From contig NZ_CP119989.1 of assembly GCF_029338555.1 (NCBI RefSeq), positions 2,790,001-2,854,000 on the forward strand: a stretch of DNA of 64,000 nucleotides, read 5' to 3'. The first letter of the stretch is position 1. Every line of letters starts with the position of its first letter. A program made the position numbers and the translations under genes. The notes under the pieces were generated by a model. The model was given only the letters and a program-made list of their open reading frames with translations, had not been told where the DNA came from and made no database searches. Source of the DNA: Halobaculum marinum. GTDB lineage: Archaea; Halobacteriota; Halobacteria; Halobacteriales; Haloferacaceae. Shown here one piece after another: positions 35,789-45,975 of the stretch.

Positions 35789-36817
35789 TCACACGACCGT
35801 CCCCAGGTTGAGCAAGAAGGCCGCGTACACGAGGAGGAGGGCGATTCCCTCCCACCGCGTGATCTCGCGGTCCTGCGTGACGAAGTAGTACAACAGCGTC
35901 GCGAGCACCATCACCGGGAGGGCGTAGCCGCGGACGCTCTCTGGGACCGTGATCGGCGCGACGAAACTCGGCACCGACATCACGGCGAAGGTGTTGAACA
36001 CGTTCGAGCCGAGCACGTTGCCGACGGCGATCTCGACGGTGCCACGGCGGACTGCGACGACACTGACGGCGATCTCCGGGAGCGACGTGCCGAGCGCGAG
36101 CGCCGTGATCGCGACGAACTCCGCGCCGATCGACAGCGTGGTCGCGATCCCGAGGATCGCACCGACGAGCGCGTCGGCGGCGACGATCACGACCGCGACG
36201 CTCCCGAGGAGCGCGAGCGCGGTTCGCACCCCGACCGTCGTCTCGGCGACCGCCTCGTCGACGGAGCGCTCGTCGGGCGTCAGGTCGCCCGGCGTCGCCT
36301 CCACAGGCCCGCCGCCGCCGGCGTGTTCGGCGACGATGTCCTCGACGACCTCGTCGAGGCGCTGCTCCTCCGACAGCGAGAAGTGGACGTACACGACCAA
36401 GCCGACCAAGCCGAGCAGTCCCTCGTACCAGACGAACGGCCCGGTCCACACCGCGACGGCGAGGAAGGCGGCGGAGGCGACCAACAGCGGCAGGTCGACC
36501 CGCATCAACTCGCGGTCGATCCGGAGTCGGCGACCGATGACCGCGACCAGCCCCACGATCAGCAGGATGTTCGCGACGTTCGACCCGACGACGCTGCCGA
36601 CGACAATCTCGGTGGCGCCCTCGCGGGCCGCCAGCGTCGACGCGACCAACTCCGGGAGCGACGTGCCGCCCGCGACGACGGTCGCGCCGACGATGAACGG
36701 CGACACGCCGAAGGCGAGGCCGACCCGCTCGGCCGCCGAGACGAACACGTCCGACGCCGCCAGCAACACCGCCAGCGCGAGCAGGAACGTCGCCACCGGA
36801 GCCACGATGTCGGCCAT
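35789..36817 (-). CDS. Sodium/calcium exchanger (CaCA family)
   Basis: 342 residues with about ten helices in two homologous halves. The alpha repeats are visible: GGTSLPELVAS with VGSVVGSNVANIL in the first half and LGTSLPEIAVS with VGNVLGSNVFNTF in the second. A central acidic loop separates them. Similar to the archaeal Na+/Ca2+ exchanger type. Confidence 0.92.
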   Translation of the reverse strand: MADIVAPVATFLLALAVLLAASDVFVSAAERVGLAFGVSPFIVGATVVAGGTSLPELVASTLAAREGATEIVVGSVVGSNVANILLIVGLVAVIGRRLRIDRELMRVDLPLLVASAAFLAVAVWTGPFVWYEGLLGLVGLVVYVHFSLSEEQRLDEVVEDIVAEHAGGGGPVEATPGDLTPDERSVDEAVAETTVGVRTALALLGSVAVVIVAADALVGAILGIATTLSIGAEFVAITALALGTSLPEIAVSVVAVRRGTVEIAVGNVLGSNVFNTFAVMSVPSFVAPITVPESVRGYALPVMVLATLLYYFVTQDREITRWEGIALLLVYAAFLLNLGTVV

Positions 36818-37014
36818 GGGTCGAACCGTCGACAGGTCGGGTCATATAGCTGCGGGACACGCCAGGCGCATCGGGCGCACCGGGTGCACCCGGCGCACCG
36901 GGCGCGCCGCCACACCGACCGAGCCAGCGAGCGCCCGTCGCGTCCGGGCGGCGAGCATCGTGTCGGTATCGTGGCGACTCGATTATTCGACGAGCGCGCG
37001 TCTAGAAGGTCGTT

Positions 37015-37449
37015 ATGGCAATCGCACAGTCCATCGAACAGGAGATCGTCTCGCGAGTGACCGAGTGGCCCGGTGTGTCCGTCGCCGAGAAGCGGACCGG
37101 CGCGACGGAGTTCCGCCTCGGTGAGGAGGACTTCGGCCACATCGACGACGACGGGTCGCTCGACATCCCGCTGTCGACGCCGATGCGCGTCGCGCTTGTC
37201 GACGCTGGCCGCACCGGACCGCACCCCGTGTACGCGAACACCGGGTGGACGACGTTCGACATCGGGAGCGCCGACGACATCGACGAGGCGGAGCGGCTCC
37301 TGCGCCTCTCGTACGTGTTCTACGCGTTCAAGACGGCCCGGCGCACCGGCGACAGTTCCCTGATCGTCGACCTCGACGTCGACGAGGAGTTGACCGCCTG
37401 CCGGGCCGACGAGGCCGTCCGCGAGGCGATGATGCGCGTCGTCGACTGA
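37015..37449 (+). CDS. DUF5519 (luciferase-like domain) protein
   Basis: 144 residues. FRLGEEDFGHIDDDGSLDIP and HPVYANTGWTTFDIGSADD match the DUF5519 family, named after a domain in certain luciferases. No light-producing role is implied. Confidence 0.75.
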   Translation: MAIAQSIEQEIVSRVTEWPGVSVAEKRTGATEFRLGEEDFGHIDDDGSLDIPLSTPMRVALVDAGRTGPHPVYANTGWTTFDIGSADDIDEAERLLRLSYVFYAFKTARRTGDSSLIVDLDVDEELTACRADEAVREAMMRVVD

Positions 37450-37571
37450 CGCCACCGCTCCGAACTCAACCCTCGACACCGAACGTCGACACCCCGTTTC
37501 TCGCGCTCGTCACGACCGCATCGGGTCTCGTCGCCAGCGGTGTTTATCTCTCCCGGGCGCGCTCTGGAGGT

Positions 37572-38408
37572 ATGCACACGGCGACGCGACCGCTCACGCC
37601 GCGGACACTCCGAGCGGTCGCCGCGTCGTATCGCGGCGCGACGCCGTCCCCGAGCACGGGTCGCGTCGACCTCTCGGACCTGTTCGCCGACCCGTACGAG
37701 GACCCCCTCGACGCGGAACACCGCCTCGCGCTCGCCGAGCGGCGACTGTACGAGGCCGACGACCGCCGGGCGGTGTTCCTCACCGTCTACGGCGCCGTGA
37801 CCGCCCGCGTCCGCCGCGACCTGCGGGGCGACCGCTTCGCCGACCCCGAGTGGGTTGGACGCTACCTCACCGCGTTCGCGAACCGCTATCGGCTCGCGTT
37901 GGCCGCCTACGAGCGCGGCGAGCGCGAGCGTGTCCCCCGGGCGTGGCAGTTGGCCTTCGACGCCGCGCTCGCCGGCGAGACGCTCGTCGCGCAGGACGCG
38001 CTCCTCGGCATCAACGCCCACGTTGTCCACGACCTCGCGCTCGCGCTCGCCGACGCGGGAATCGACCCACGCCCTGCTCGGCGACGTGACCACGACGCCG
38101 TCAACGCGGTGCTCGCCGAGTTGGTCGACGTCGAACAGGACTTGCTGGCGACCAGATACGCGCCCGGGCTGGCCGACCTAGACGCCGCGGGCGGTCGCCT
38201 CGACGAGCAGGCCGCCTTCCTCACGCTCGCGGAGGGACGCGACTGGGCGTGGCACTGCGCGGTCGCGCTCGCCGACGGCGGGCCACTGGCGCGGCGAACT
38301 GTCCGGTGGCTGCTCGACCGCGTCGCCGACGGCGCCGGGCGGCTCGTGTTGGCGCCGTCGCGCGCCGCCGGGGTTCGCGAGCGTTTGGCCGCGCTCGAAC
38401 GCGCCTGA
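37572..38408 (+). CDS. DUF5995 family protein
   Basis: 278 residues, all-helical. LFADPYEDPLDAEHRLALAE near the start and HDAVNAVLAELVDVEQDLLA are typical of DUF5995. Conserved His/Asp pairs (INAHVVHDLA, RDHDAVN) hint at a metal site, unproven. Confidence 0.75.
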   Translation: MHTATRPLTPRTLRAVAASYRGATPSPSTGRVDLSDLFADPYEDPLDAEHRLALAERRLYEADDRRAVFLTVYGAVTARVRRDLRGDRFADPEWVGRYLTAFANRYRLALAAYERGERERVPRAWQLAFDAALAGETLVAQDALLGINAHVVHDLALALADAGIDPRPARRRDHDAVNAVLAELVDVEQDLLATRYAPGLADLDAAGGRLDEQAAFLTLAEGRDWAWHCAVALADGGPLARRTVRWLLDRVADGAGRLVLAPSRAAGVRERLAALERA

Positions 38409-38486
38409 CCTCTCTGCCTGATCGCGCCGCCGCTCAGATCGCCTGCTTCCCGCTTCTGTCCGCCGCTTCCCGCCCGCAGCCGTCGC

Positions 38487-38909
38487 CTACGTGCGCAAGA
38501 GCGCCCGGATCGCCGTCGCCGCCTCCCTGAACGCCCGGGAGTCCATCCGATCGGTCGTGAGCAACACGCCGCGGTCGCCCTCGATCACGCGCACGACGAA
38601 GCCGTTCCGGTGGAACCGGACCGTGAAGTCGTACGCCCCGATGTCTGTCGCGGACTCTCCGACCGACAGGGAGGTGCGAACGGGCGCCTCGGCGAAGCCG
38701 ACGCGTTCCAACTCGACGAGCGGTCGCTTCACGGCGCGCACGTCCACGGCCGCGTCGTACAGGTCCGACCGGGCGTACAACACCTCGAACGATCCGGGGG
38801 TGAACACGATGACGCTGCGCAGTTCGTCGCCCAAGCCCGTGCGGGCGGCGGCGACGACCTCCTCACGCGAGAGGGACTCTGGGAACGGGATGTCGAACGG
38901 CTCGTCCAT
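38487..38909 (-). CDS. Conserved haloarchaeal protein
   Basis: 140 residues. Recognisable features: GDELRSVIVFTPGSFEVLYARSD, GAYDFTVRFHRNGFVVRVIE. Possibly the haloarchaeal family annotated DUF7522 (from memory, uncertain). Soluble; no motif points to an activity. Confidence 0.65.
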   Translation of the reverse strand: MDEPFDIPFPESLSREEVVAAARTGLGDELRSVIVFTPGSFEVLYARSDLYDAAVDVRAVKRPLVELERVGFAEAPVRTSLSVGESATDIGAYDFTVRFHRNGFVVRVIEGDRGVLLTTDRMDSRAFREAATAIRALLRT

Positions 38910-39039
38910 GTACGGTAGACGACACGAGCGATATCAACTGTTGCTGTGCGGTGGTGTCCGGATGACGAGGCTCACGACGCGTACGACACCGGCCGCTGGA
39001 GAGGACGGGTGAGGTCCGACCACGCCGCAGCGGGAGTGG

Positions 39040-39585
39040 TCACGAGAGGTCGGAGAACGCCGCCTCCGCACCGACGGCGTCGAGCGTCGTGTCGATCCGG
39101 TCGCGGACAGTGTCGAGTCGCTCGCACAGGTCGTCGTACTCGTCGGTCGTGTGCTCGCCGGCGACCTCCAGCGCCGCCTTCTTCGAGGCGAGCGAGAAGA
39201 AGCGCTGACTCTGCTCGTCGTAGGTGGCCCGCTCCAGCAACACTTCGACGAGACCGACGAGGTCGGACTCGTCGACCGGCTTGATGCAGTAGTCGTCGAA
39301 CGGCATGTCGACGATTGCGGCCGTCGGCTCGACCGCCGTGAGCATCGCCACCCGGCAGTCGATGTCCGCCTCGCGGAGCCCATCGAGCACCTCCTGGCCG
39401 CACATCTGCGGCATCCGCCGGTCGAGGAGGGCGATGTCGACGGCAGGGGTCGCGACTGACAGTGCCTCCTCCCCGCTCGTGGCGGTTCGAACGTCGTAGC
39501 GGTCGCCGAGGTAGTTCTCGTACAGGCGAACCAACGCCTCCTCGTCGTCCACTAACAACACGGTCGCGGAGGCGTCGACGCTCAT
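39040..39585 (-). CDS. Response regulator, receiver plus HalX domain
   Basis: 181 residues. Receiver with acidic pocket DDEE, phospho-acceptor Asp in IALLDRRMPQM and Lys in CIKPVDES, followed by a helical C-terminal HalX domain (SLASKKAALEVA...YDDLCERLDTVR). No DNA-binding domain. The ATG at 39585 (MSVDASATV) is preferred to one 48 bases earlier. Confidence 0.9.
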   Translation of the reverse strand: MSVDASATVLLVDDEEALVRLYENYLGDRYDVRTATSGEEALSVATPAVDIALLDRRMPQMCGQEVLDGLREADIDCRVAMLTAVEPTAAIVDMPFDDYCIKPVDESDLVGLVEVLLERATYDEQSQRFFSLASKKAALEVAGEHTTDEYDDLCERLDTVRDRIDTTLDAVGAEAAFSDLS

Positions 39586-39791
39586 GGCATCGCCCCGGGT
39601 GTCCGTGTGATCATTGTCGTACGTCAACAACACCGCCTGATAAAGGCGCGTCCACGGTTATCAGACGAGAGAACGCTCCTCAGCGGTGATCGAGGAGGCG
39701 CCGCCCCGCGCGGTGACCCGGCGCCGCGGCGGTACAGCGGGACGGGATTCGCAGGAACTGTTATGGTACGTGTTGACAACTGACGGATGTC

Positions 39792-40853
39792 ATGCGAGCA
39801 GCAGTTCTGCGCGAACACGGCGAACCGCTCGACATCACCGAGGTCGACGACCTCACACCCGACGCGAAGGGCGTCGTCGTCGAGGTGGAGGCGTGCGGGA
39901 TCTGTCGGTCCGACTGGCACGGCTGGCAGGGGGACTGGGACTGGCTCGGGATCCAGCCACAGCCGGGACAGATCCTCGGCCACGAGCCGGCAGGACACGT
40001 GATAGCCGTCGGCGACGACGTGACGAACTTCTCTGAGGGCGACCACGTCGCGATCCCGTTCAACCTCGGTGACGGCACCTGCATGCAGTGCCGCACCGGT
40101 CACGGGAACACCTGCGAGGCACCGATGCCACTGGGGTTCCTCGAAGCGGTCCCGGGTGCCTTCGCCGAACAGGTACACGTCCCCGCCGCCGACCACAACC
40201 TCGTCCACCTCCCCGACGGCGTCACCTCCGTCGACATGGCCGGCCTCGGCTGCCGGTTCATGACCGCCTTCCACGGACTCGCCCACCGCGCGCCCGTCGC
40301 GGCGGGCGACTGGGTCGCGGTCCACGGCGTCGGCGGCGTCGGCCTCTCGGCGGTCCACATCGCCGACGCGCTCGGCGCCAACGTCGTCGCGGTTGACCTC
40401 GACGACCAGAAGCTCTCGAAGGCCGAGGAACTCGGCGCCAACGAGACGGTCAACGCCGCCGACACCGACGACGTGCCCGGCGCAGTGCAGGCGCTCGCGG
40501 GTGGCGGCTGCCACGTCTCCGTCGACGCGCTCGGCATCGCCGAGACGTGTCGCAACTCCGTGCTCAGTCTCGGGACGCGCGGGAAGCACATCCAGATCGG
40601 CCTCACCACCTCCGAAGAGCGCGGGATGGTCGACCTCCCGACGGACGTGATGGTGATGAAAGAGATCGAATTCATCGGCTCGCTCGGCCTGCCGCCGACG
40701 CGTTACGACGAGATCTTCCGGATGGTGCAGCACGGGAAACTCGACCCGAGCGCCGTCGTCAGCGAGACGGTGGCGCTGGAGGACGTGAACCAGAAGCTCG
40801 AAGCGATGACGAACTTCGAGACCGAAGGGATCCCGGTGATCGACGAGTTCTGA
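39792..40853 (+). CDS. Zinc-dependent alcohol dehydrogenase
   Basis: 353 residues. Catalytic zinc ligands in ACGICRSDWHG and LGHEPAGHV; the structural zinc lobe has three Cys (CMQC and the Cys of GHGNTC) with a fourth ligand unclear. NAD-binding motif GVGGVGLSA. Monocistronic with TTATGG at about 39762, leaderless spacing. Confidence 0.9.
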   Translation: MRAAVLREHGEPLDITEVDDLTPDAKGVVVEVEACGICRSDWHGWQGDWDWLGIQPQPGQILGHEPAGHVIAVGDDVTNFSEGDHVAIPFNLGDGTCMQCRTGHGNTCEAPMPLGFLEAVPGAFAEQVHVPAADHNLVHLPDGVTSVDMAGLGCRFMTAFHGLAHRAPVAAGDWVAVHGVGGVGLSAVHIADALGANVVAVDLDDQKLSKAEELGANETVNAADTDDVPGAVQALAGGGCHVSVDALGIAETCRNSVLSLGTRGKHIQIGLTTSEERGMVDLPTDVMVMKEIEFIGSLGLPPTRYDEIFRMVQHGKLDPSAVVSETVALEDVNQKLEAMTNFETEGIPVIDEF

Positions 40854-40958
40854 TCCGACCGGCACCGACGAGCGGTCACCGTTTTTCAACCAGGCCGTGC
40901 CGCAACTGCCGGAGCGGTGCGGCCAGATTTCGGGAGGCATATTCTATTCTCAAATTTA

Positions 40959-40977
40959 GTGTTAAAATTTATAACAC
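40959..40977 (+). promoter_or_regulatory. Pilus operon promoter with inverted repeat over TATA
   Basis: GTGTTA-N7-TAACAC, a perfect 6+7+6 inverted repeat enclosing ATTTATAA, the likely TATA box, 25-31 bases before the ATG at 40999. A protein bound here would exclude TBP. Confidence 0.55.
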
Positions 40978-40998
40978 ACAACGCATCAGCGGCACGTA

Positions 40999-43284
40999 AT
41001 GAACGGCGATCCCGACGGCCGGGCAGTAGTCTCGGCACCGGCCCCGCCGGACGCCGCCGACGCGTGGTACGCTCCAAACGTGCGAGCGCAGTACGAGCCG
41101 TACCCGGGCGTCGTGGCGACCGTCCGCGAGCGCGGCGCAGACACCGGCAGCGAGTTCCACTACAAGACGCGCGAACCGAGTCTCGGCCCCGGCGGCGAGC
41201 GCGCCGTCGCCCGCGTCGCCGACCGGTTCGACGCGGGGCAGCACCGCCGACCGCTGACGCGGGCCGGCGCGACCGAGCGAGCGGACGCGGGGTTCGAACC
41301 GAAGTACGAGCGTGCGATCGATCGACTCGTCGACGCGACTCCGGCGCTGCGGCGGCGGGTCGACTACCACACGCTCCGGGAGTTCCGGTTGCTCGGCGCG
41401 GTGACGCCGCTCGCGCTCGACGACCGCGTGGAGGTCGCCGACGTAGACGGCGAGGACGGTCGCGTCGTCGTCCACACGCGCGCGTTCGCCCCGGCGGTCA
41501 CCGACGTTGCCGTCGACGCGGCGTACGTCGAGCGCGTCGCCAGCGAGCGGCTCAGCACCTACGAGGTCCGGTTCGAGGGGTTCGGCGTCGAGGTGGTCGT
41601 GTACCGCGAGCGGCTGCTCGGCGACGACCGGTTCGCGACGAAGTACGCCGTCCGCGAACCGCCGCTGCTCCCTGGTGACGAGGAACTGATCGCCGAGTGT
41701 AAAGAGCGCGTCTGGGGGACCACCGCGGCGGAGGTGATCGACGACCGGACGGCGTTCGTCCGCGAGCACGCCCGGCGCTTCCTGTCGCGCCGGCTCACCG
41801 CTCGCGACACGCGGGCGTGGCTCGACGCCGCCGAGTACCGGGCGCGCTCGGCGCTGGCCGCCTACGGACTGGCGGTCCCGCCGGTCGACTCGCGGTACGC
41901 GCCCGACCGCCTCGCCGACCTCGTCTACTACGTCCTGCGCGACTACGTCGGACAGGGCGTGCTCACGGTCCCGCTCCGGGACCCGAACCTGGAGGACGTG
42001 GAGGCGAACCGCGTCGGCGAGCGCGTGAAGGTGGTTCCACGCGCGGGACTGGGCGCCGACGGGCGCGTCCCGACGAACCTGTCGTTCGACTCGGAGTCGG
42101 AGTTCGTCAACGTCGTCACCCAACTGGCCGCGCTCGACGGGACGGAGTTGACCGCCACCAACCCGAGCGCGAAGGTGAACGTCGACCTCGACGGCGTCCC
42201 CGACACGATCCGGTGTGCAGTCGCGCTCCCGGTCATCTCGACTGACGGTCCCCACCTCTCGGTGCGCAAGCAGTCGGCCGACCCGCTCACGCCCGTCGAC
42301 CTCGTCAACTCGGGCACGCTCCCCACCGAACTCGTGACGCTGCTGTGGCTGTTGTACGAACACAGCGGCGTCGTCCTCTTCTCGGGGCCGACCGGTGCGG
42401 GGAAGACGACGCTGTTGAACGCCCACACCCCGTTCATCCCGTTCGACGACCGCCCGGTCTCCATCGACGAAGGGAGTCGCGAGGTGCACCTCCCCCACGA
42501 GACGGGCATCTCGCTGACGACGCGCGACCACGAGCACGAGTTCAAGCGCGTCACGATGGCGGACCTGATGACCGAGACGAACTACCTCAACCCCGACGTC
42601 GAGGTCATCGCGGAGGTGAACACGCCGGCGTCGTTCGCGACGTTCGGCGAGAGCCTCAACACCGGCCACGGCGTGCTCGGGACGACCCACGCCGAAGACG
42701 TGGACACGCTGGTCAACCGCGTGATCGAACAGGGGCTCCCGCCGTACCTGCTCGGCGAAATCGACCTCGTCGTGTTCCCGTACAACGACGGTGGCGACCG
42801 CTACGTGAGCGAGGTGGTCGAACTCGGCGACGAGAGGGCGTTCGCCGACTGCGCCGGCGCCGGCGGCGTCGTGGAGAAAGACGACACCGCCGTCGGGTGG
42901 AACCGCGTGCTCGACCGCGACCCGGACGGGACGTTCTCGCTGTCGTACGACCACCCCGACCTCGGTGACGCCGTCCGCCGCCTCGACCACCGCGTGTTCC
43001 ACCGGATCGCCGACCGCACCGACCGGACGGTCGAGGCCGTCGAGCAGGAGTTCCACCGGAAACACCGGTACGTCCGCTACCTCGTTCGCGAGGACGTGAC
43101 CGACGTGGACGAGACGTTCGACTTCCTCTCGGCGCTGCGCACCGACGAGGCCGCCACCGTCGAACGCGTCCGACGGCAGACAGCCGACGCGGCGGGCACC
43201 GCCGATGCCGACGGCGACGCCGCCACTGTCGACACCGCGGACACCGCGACCGACGGCGGTTCGGAGGTGAGCCGCGATGAGTGA
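40999..43284 (+). CDS. Type IV pilus-type secretion ATPase (PilB/GspE family)
   Basis: 761 residues. A long N-terminal domain, then the hexameric ATPase core with Walker A SGPTGAGKTTLLN and His box GHGVLGTTHAED. The Walker B/Arg region reads EVIAEVNTP where relatives usually have VGEVRG. First gene of a coupled seven-gene operon; drives assembly of surface pili or a related secretion machine. Acidic tail rich in Ala/Asp. Confidence 0.9.
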   Translation: MNGDPDGRAVVSAPAPPDAADAWYAPNVRAQYEPYPGVVATVRERGADTGSEFHYKTREPSLGPGGERAVARVADRFDAGQHRRPLTRAGATERADAGFEPKYERAIDRLVDATPALRRRVDYHTLREFRLLGAVTPLALDDRVEVADVDGEDGRVVVHTRAFAPAVTDVAVDAAYVERVASERLSTYEVRFEGFGVEVVVYRERLLGDDRFATKYAVREPPLLPGDEELIAECKERVWGTTAAEVIDDRTAFVREHARRFLSRRLTARDTRAWLDAAEYRARSALAAYGLAVPPVDSRYAPDRLADLVYYVLRDYVGQGVLTVPLRDPNLEDVEANRVGERVKVVPRAGLGADGRVPTNLSFDSESEFVNVVTQLAALDGTELTATNPSAKVNVDLDGVPDTIRCAVALPVISTDGPHLSVRKQSADPLTPVDLVNSGTLPTELVTLLWLLYEHSGVVLFSGPTGAGKTTLLNAHTPFIPFDDRPVSIDEGSREVHLPHETGISLTTRDHEHEFKRVTMADLMTETNYLNPDVEVIAEVNTPASFATFGESLNTGHGVLGTTHAEDVDTLVNRVIEQGLPPYLLGEIDLVVFPYNDGGDRYVSEVVELGDERAFADCAGAGGVVEKDDTAVGWNRVLDRDPDGTFSLSYDHPDLGDAVRRLDHRVFHRIADRTDRTVEAVEQEFHRKHRYVRYLVREDVTDVDETFDFLSALRTDEAATVERVRRQTADAAGTADADGDAATVDTADTATDGGSEVSRDE

Positions 43285-45217
43285 CCTGGCGCTCGGCGAA
43301 GATGGGGCGCGCGTCGGTCGGTCGAGCGGGACGAGCGCCGACGCGTCCACGGCGGAGTCGTCGGAGGCGGCGAACGGGCTCTCCGTGCTCGACCGGGCGC
43401 TGTACGCGCTGTTCTCTCGGCACGCCGACAGCCGCCGGCACGCGACCGACCGGAAGCGGTACCGCGGCGCGGCGATGGCGACGAGCTTCGACGTGTACGT
43501 CGCCCGGACGTACGGCCTCTCGTGGGTCGTGTGCCTCGGTGTGCTCGCGTGGACGCTCGTCGTCGGGTCCGCGCTCCCCGCCGCCTCCCTCGACCGCGTC
43601 GTCGCCCCGGCCGTGGCGCTCGGCGTCCCCCTCCCGTCGCCGTCTCGGCTCCACGTCGCCGCGCTCGCCGCTGGGGTCGCCGGCACCGTCGCGAAGTACG
43701 GGACCGTCAGGCTCGCCGGCGCACGCCTGCGCTGGCGGACGGCGGCCCGCCGGAGCGACATCGAGCGAACCCTCCCCGGGGCGGCGCGCTACCTCCACGC
43801 CCTCTCGTCGGGCAGCGACGGACCGCGGGCGATGCTCCGCCGCGTCGCCGACAACGACGCCTACGGCGAGACCGCAGTCTCGGTCCGGACGGCGCTGACG
43901 ACCGCCGCGCTCACGGGGAGTCTCAACGAGGGGATCGGTCGCGTCGCGCGCGACACGCCCTCGCGGGACGCTCTGGCTCCGTTCCTCCTGAAGTTCCGCG
44001 AGCACGCCGCCCAGGGTGGCGACGCGCTGTCGGGGTACCTCAGGCTGGAGTCGCGGATGCTCGGTCGGCGCAGCGAGCAGGCGCGCGAGCGCAACGCCGA
44101 CGTGATGGAGTTGGTCGCCGAACTGTTCGTCGTCCTCCTCGTCCTCCCGGCGCTGTTCGTCATCGTGCTCACGGTGATGAGCGTCCTCGCGCCGGGGCTG
44201 TCCGCCGAGGTCGTCACCCCGTTCGGGACGACGACCAAGCGCGCGGTCGCGGTGTACGGCGCCGCCGCATTCGTCCTCGTCGTCGGCGCGGTCGCTGCGG
44301 TCGTCGTCTCCGACCTCCGACCCGCAGCACAACGAGCCAGCTACGCACTTCCCCGCGACCCGGCGGCGCTCCTCCGGTCGGTCGCGAGCAATCCGGCCAG
44401 CGCCGCGGTCGTCGCGTCTCCGCTCGGCGCCCTCGCGCTCGGTGGACTGCTCGCGGCGGGCGTCGGTCACGCAAACGCCGTGTTGCTGGGCTACGCGGCG
44501 TTCGCCGTCCCGGTAGGCCTCGTCGACCTCCGGCGCGGGCGCATCGACGACGCGAAAGACCGGGAGATATCCGACTTCGTCCACGCGGTCGCCGGCCACG
44601 TCGCGCTCGGGCGACCCCTGTCTGAGGCCGTCGACCGCGTCGCCCGCGACGTCGACCTGGGGCCGCTGTCGGGCGACGTGGCGGATCTGGCGTTCGCGCT
44701 CGGACTCGCGAGTCGACAGGAAGGCGACCTCCGGACCGGCGCGCTCGAACGCTTCGTCGACCGGGTCGGCACGCCGCTGGCGGCCCAGACCGTCGGACTC
44801 GTGTCGGGGGCGCTCGACGCCGGCAGCGACGCCGAAGCCGTGTTCGAGACGCTCCAAGCCGAAGTGGGGCGACTGTACCACGAGAAGCGCGCGCTCAGGG
44901 CGAACATGTTCGTCTACGTCGCGGTCGGCTGGACGACCGCGTTGCTGGTCGTCGGCATCGTCGTCGCGGTGAACCTCACCGTGCTCGACGGGTTCGCGGA
45001 TCTGGCGTCGCTGTCGACCAGCGGAGGGACGCTCGACCCGACCGCCGTGGACCCCGAACGCGACCGCCGGCGCTTCTACGTCGTCGCGCAGGCGACCGTG
45101 TTCGCCTCGGGGCTGTTCGCCGGCGCCGCCGACCGCGGCGGGTACGCGATGCTGCTCCACTCGGGTGCGCTCGTCACCGTCTGCTACACCGTCTTCGCGG
45201 TCGCGGGGTTGCTGTGA
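43277..45217 (+). CDS. Type IV pilus membrane platform protein (PilC/TadC-like)
   Basis: 646 residues, overlapping the ATPase gene by eight bases. Two T2SS-F domains are visible: RYLHALSSGSDGPRAMLRRVA and a second with FVHAVAGHVALGRPLSEAVD, each followed by hydrophobic helices (about eight in all). Platform subunit on which pilins are assembled. Confidence 0.88.
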   Translation: MSDLALGEDGARVGRSSGTSADASTAESSEAANGLSVLDRALYALFSRHADSRRHATDRKRYRGAAMATSFDVYVARTYGLSWVVCLGVLAWTLVVGSALPAASLDRVVAPAVALGVPLPSPSRLHVAALAAGVAGTVAKYGTVRLAGARLRWRTAARRSDIERTLPGAARYLHALSSGSDGPRAMLRRVADNDAYGETAVSVRTALTTAALTGSLNEGIGRVARDTPSRDALAPFLLKFREHAAQGGDALSGYLRLESRMLGRRSEQARERNADVMELVAELFVVLLVLPALFVIVLTVMSVLAPGLSAEVVTPFGTTTKRAVAVYGAAAFVLVVGAVAAVVVSDLRPAAQRASYALPRDPAALLRSVASNPASAAVVASPLGALALGGLLAAGVGHANAVLLGYAAFAVPVGLVDLRRGRIDDAKDREISDFVHAVAGHVALGRPLSEAVDRVARDVDLGPLSGDVADLAFALGLASRQEGDLRTGALERFVDRVGTPLAAQTVGLVSGALDAGSDAEAVFETLQAEVGRLYHEKRALRANMFVYVAVGWTTALLVVGIVVAVNLTVLDGFADLASLSTSGGTLDPTAVDPERDRRRFYVVAQATVFASGLFAGAADRGGYAMLLHSGALVTVCYTVFAVAGLL

Positions 45218-45975
45218 GTCGCAGTCGGCGACGGATCGGCGACCACGCCGACGCCGAGTGCGAATCTCGTTCGACTCGCCGCGCGCAGTCGCACGTCGTC
45301 GGGATCGCACTCCTCCTCGGGATCACCGCCGTCTCGCTGGCAGGGCTCACCGCGACCGTGGGAACGGTCGTGGAGTCGAACACCGCCGGCGTCGACGCCG
45401 AACGGGTCGCCGCCGACCTCGACGACGCGCTCGCGCCGGTCGAGTCGACGGGCTACCACCGCGGCGTCGTCTCCTACACCGACGGGCGACTCCACACGGT
45501 CGAGCGGACGGTCCGAGTGCTGAACGCCAGCGGCGAGGTTCGGGCCGTCGACGCCGGTGGGGTCGTCTGGGAGCACGGCGACCACCGGGTCGCGTTCGTC
45601 GCCGGAGCCGTCGTTCGCGGCCCGCCGGGCAACGCCGTCATGGACGCCGACCCGCCGCTCGCGACCGCGCCGGGAACGGTCGTCGTCGGGGTCGCCGCGC
45701 TCGGCGACGCGACGTTCGCGTACGCGGGCGGCGGGCGCGTCCCGCTGTCGACTCGAACCAGCCACGAACGGACGGCCCACAGCGACGACGAGTGGCGGGT
45801 GGCGGTAGAGACGACCACGCCTCGTCCATGGCACGCGTACTTCGAGTCGCACGGCGCGACCACGACGACGCGAGACTTCGACGGCGACGGCACCGACAGC
45901 GTCGTCGCCGCGTTCCCGGGCGAGCGCACCCTCCACCTCGTGCTCCACCGACTGGACCTGGAGGCGGGACGGTGA
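45214..45975 (+). CDS. Pilin-like surface protein of the pilus operon (1)
   Basis: 253 residues, GTG start in an overlap. RRAQSHVVGIALLLGITAV resembles the cleavage and H-domain region of archaeal type IV pilin-like proteins, followed by a beta-rich outer domain with DFDGDGTDSV. I recall DUF7289 for this position. Likely a minor pilin or exported subunit. Confidence 0.75.
   Translation: MSRSRRRIGDHADAECESRSTRRAQSHVVGIALLLGITAVSLAGLTATVGTVVESNTAGVDAERVAADLDDALAPVESTGYHRGVVSYTDGRLHTVERTVRVLNASGEVRAVDAGGVVWEHGDHRVAFVAGAVVRGPPGNAVMDADPPLATAPGTVVVGVAALGDATFAYAGGGRVPLSTRTSHERTAHSDDEWRVAVETTTPRPWHAYFESHGATTTTRDFDGDGTDSVVAAFPGERTLHLVLHRLDLEAGR

Noticed and set aside
36864-36905. GGCGCACCGG short repeats and a 14-base palindrome upstream of the exchanger
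   Set aside because: Very GC-rich and low complexity; symmetry of this kind is expected by chance and no promoter element is associated.
40969-43761. Long open frame on the minus strand opposite the pilus ATPase
   Set aside because: Arises from GC-rich third positions of the real gene; its protein is Arg/Val-rich with no motifs, and the plus-strand gene has clear ATPase signatures.
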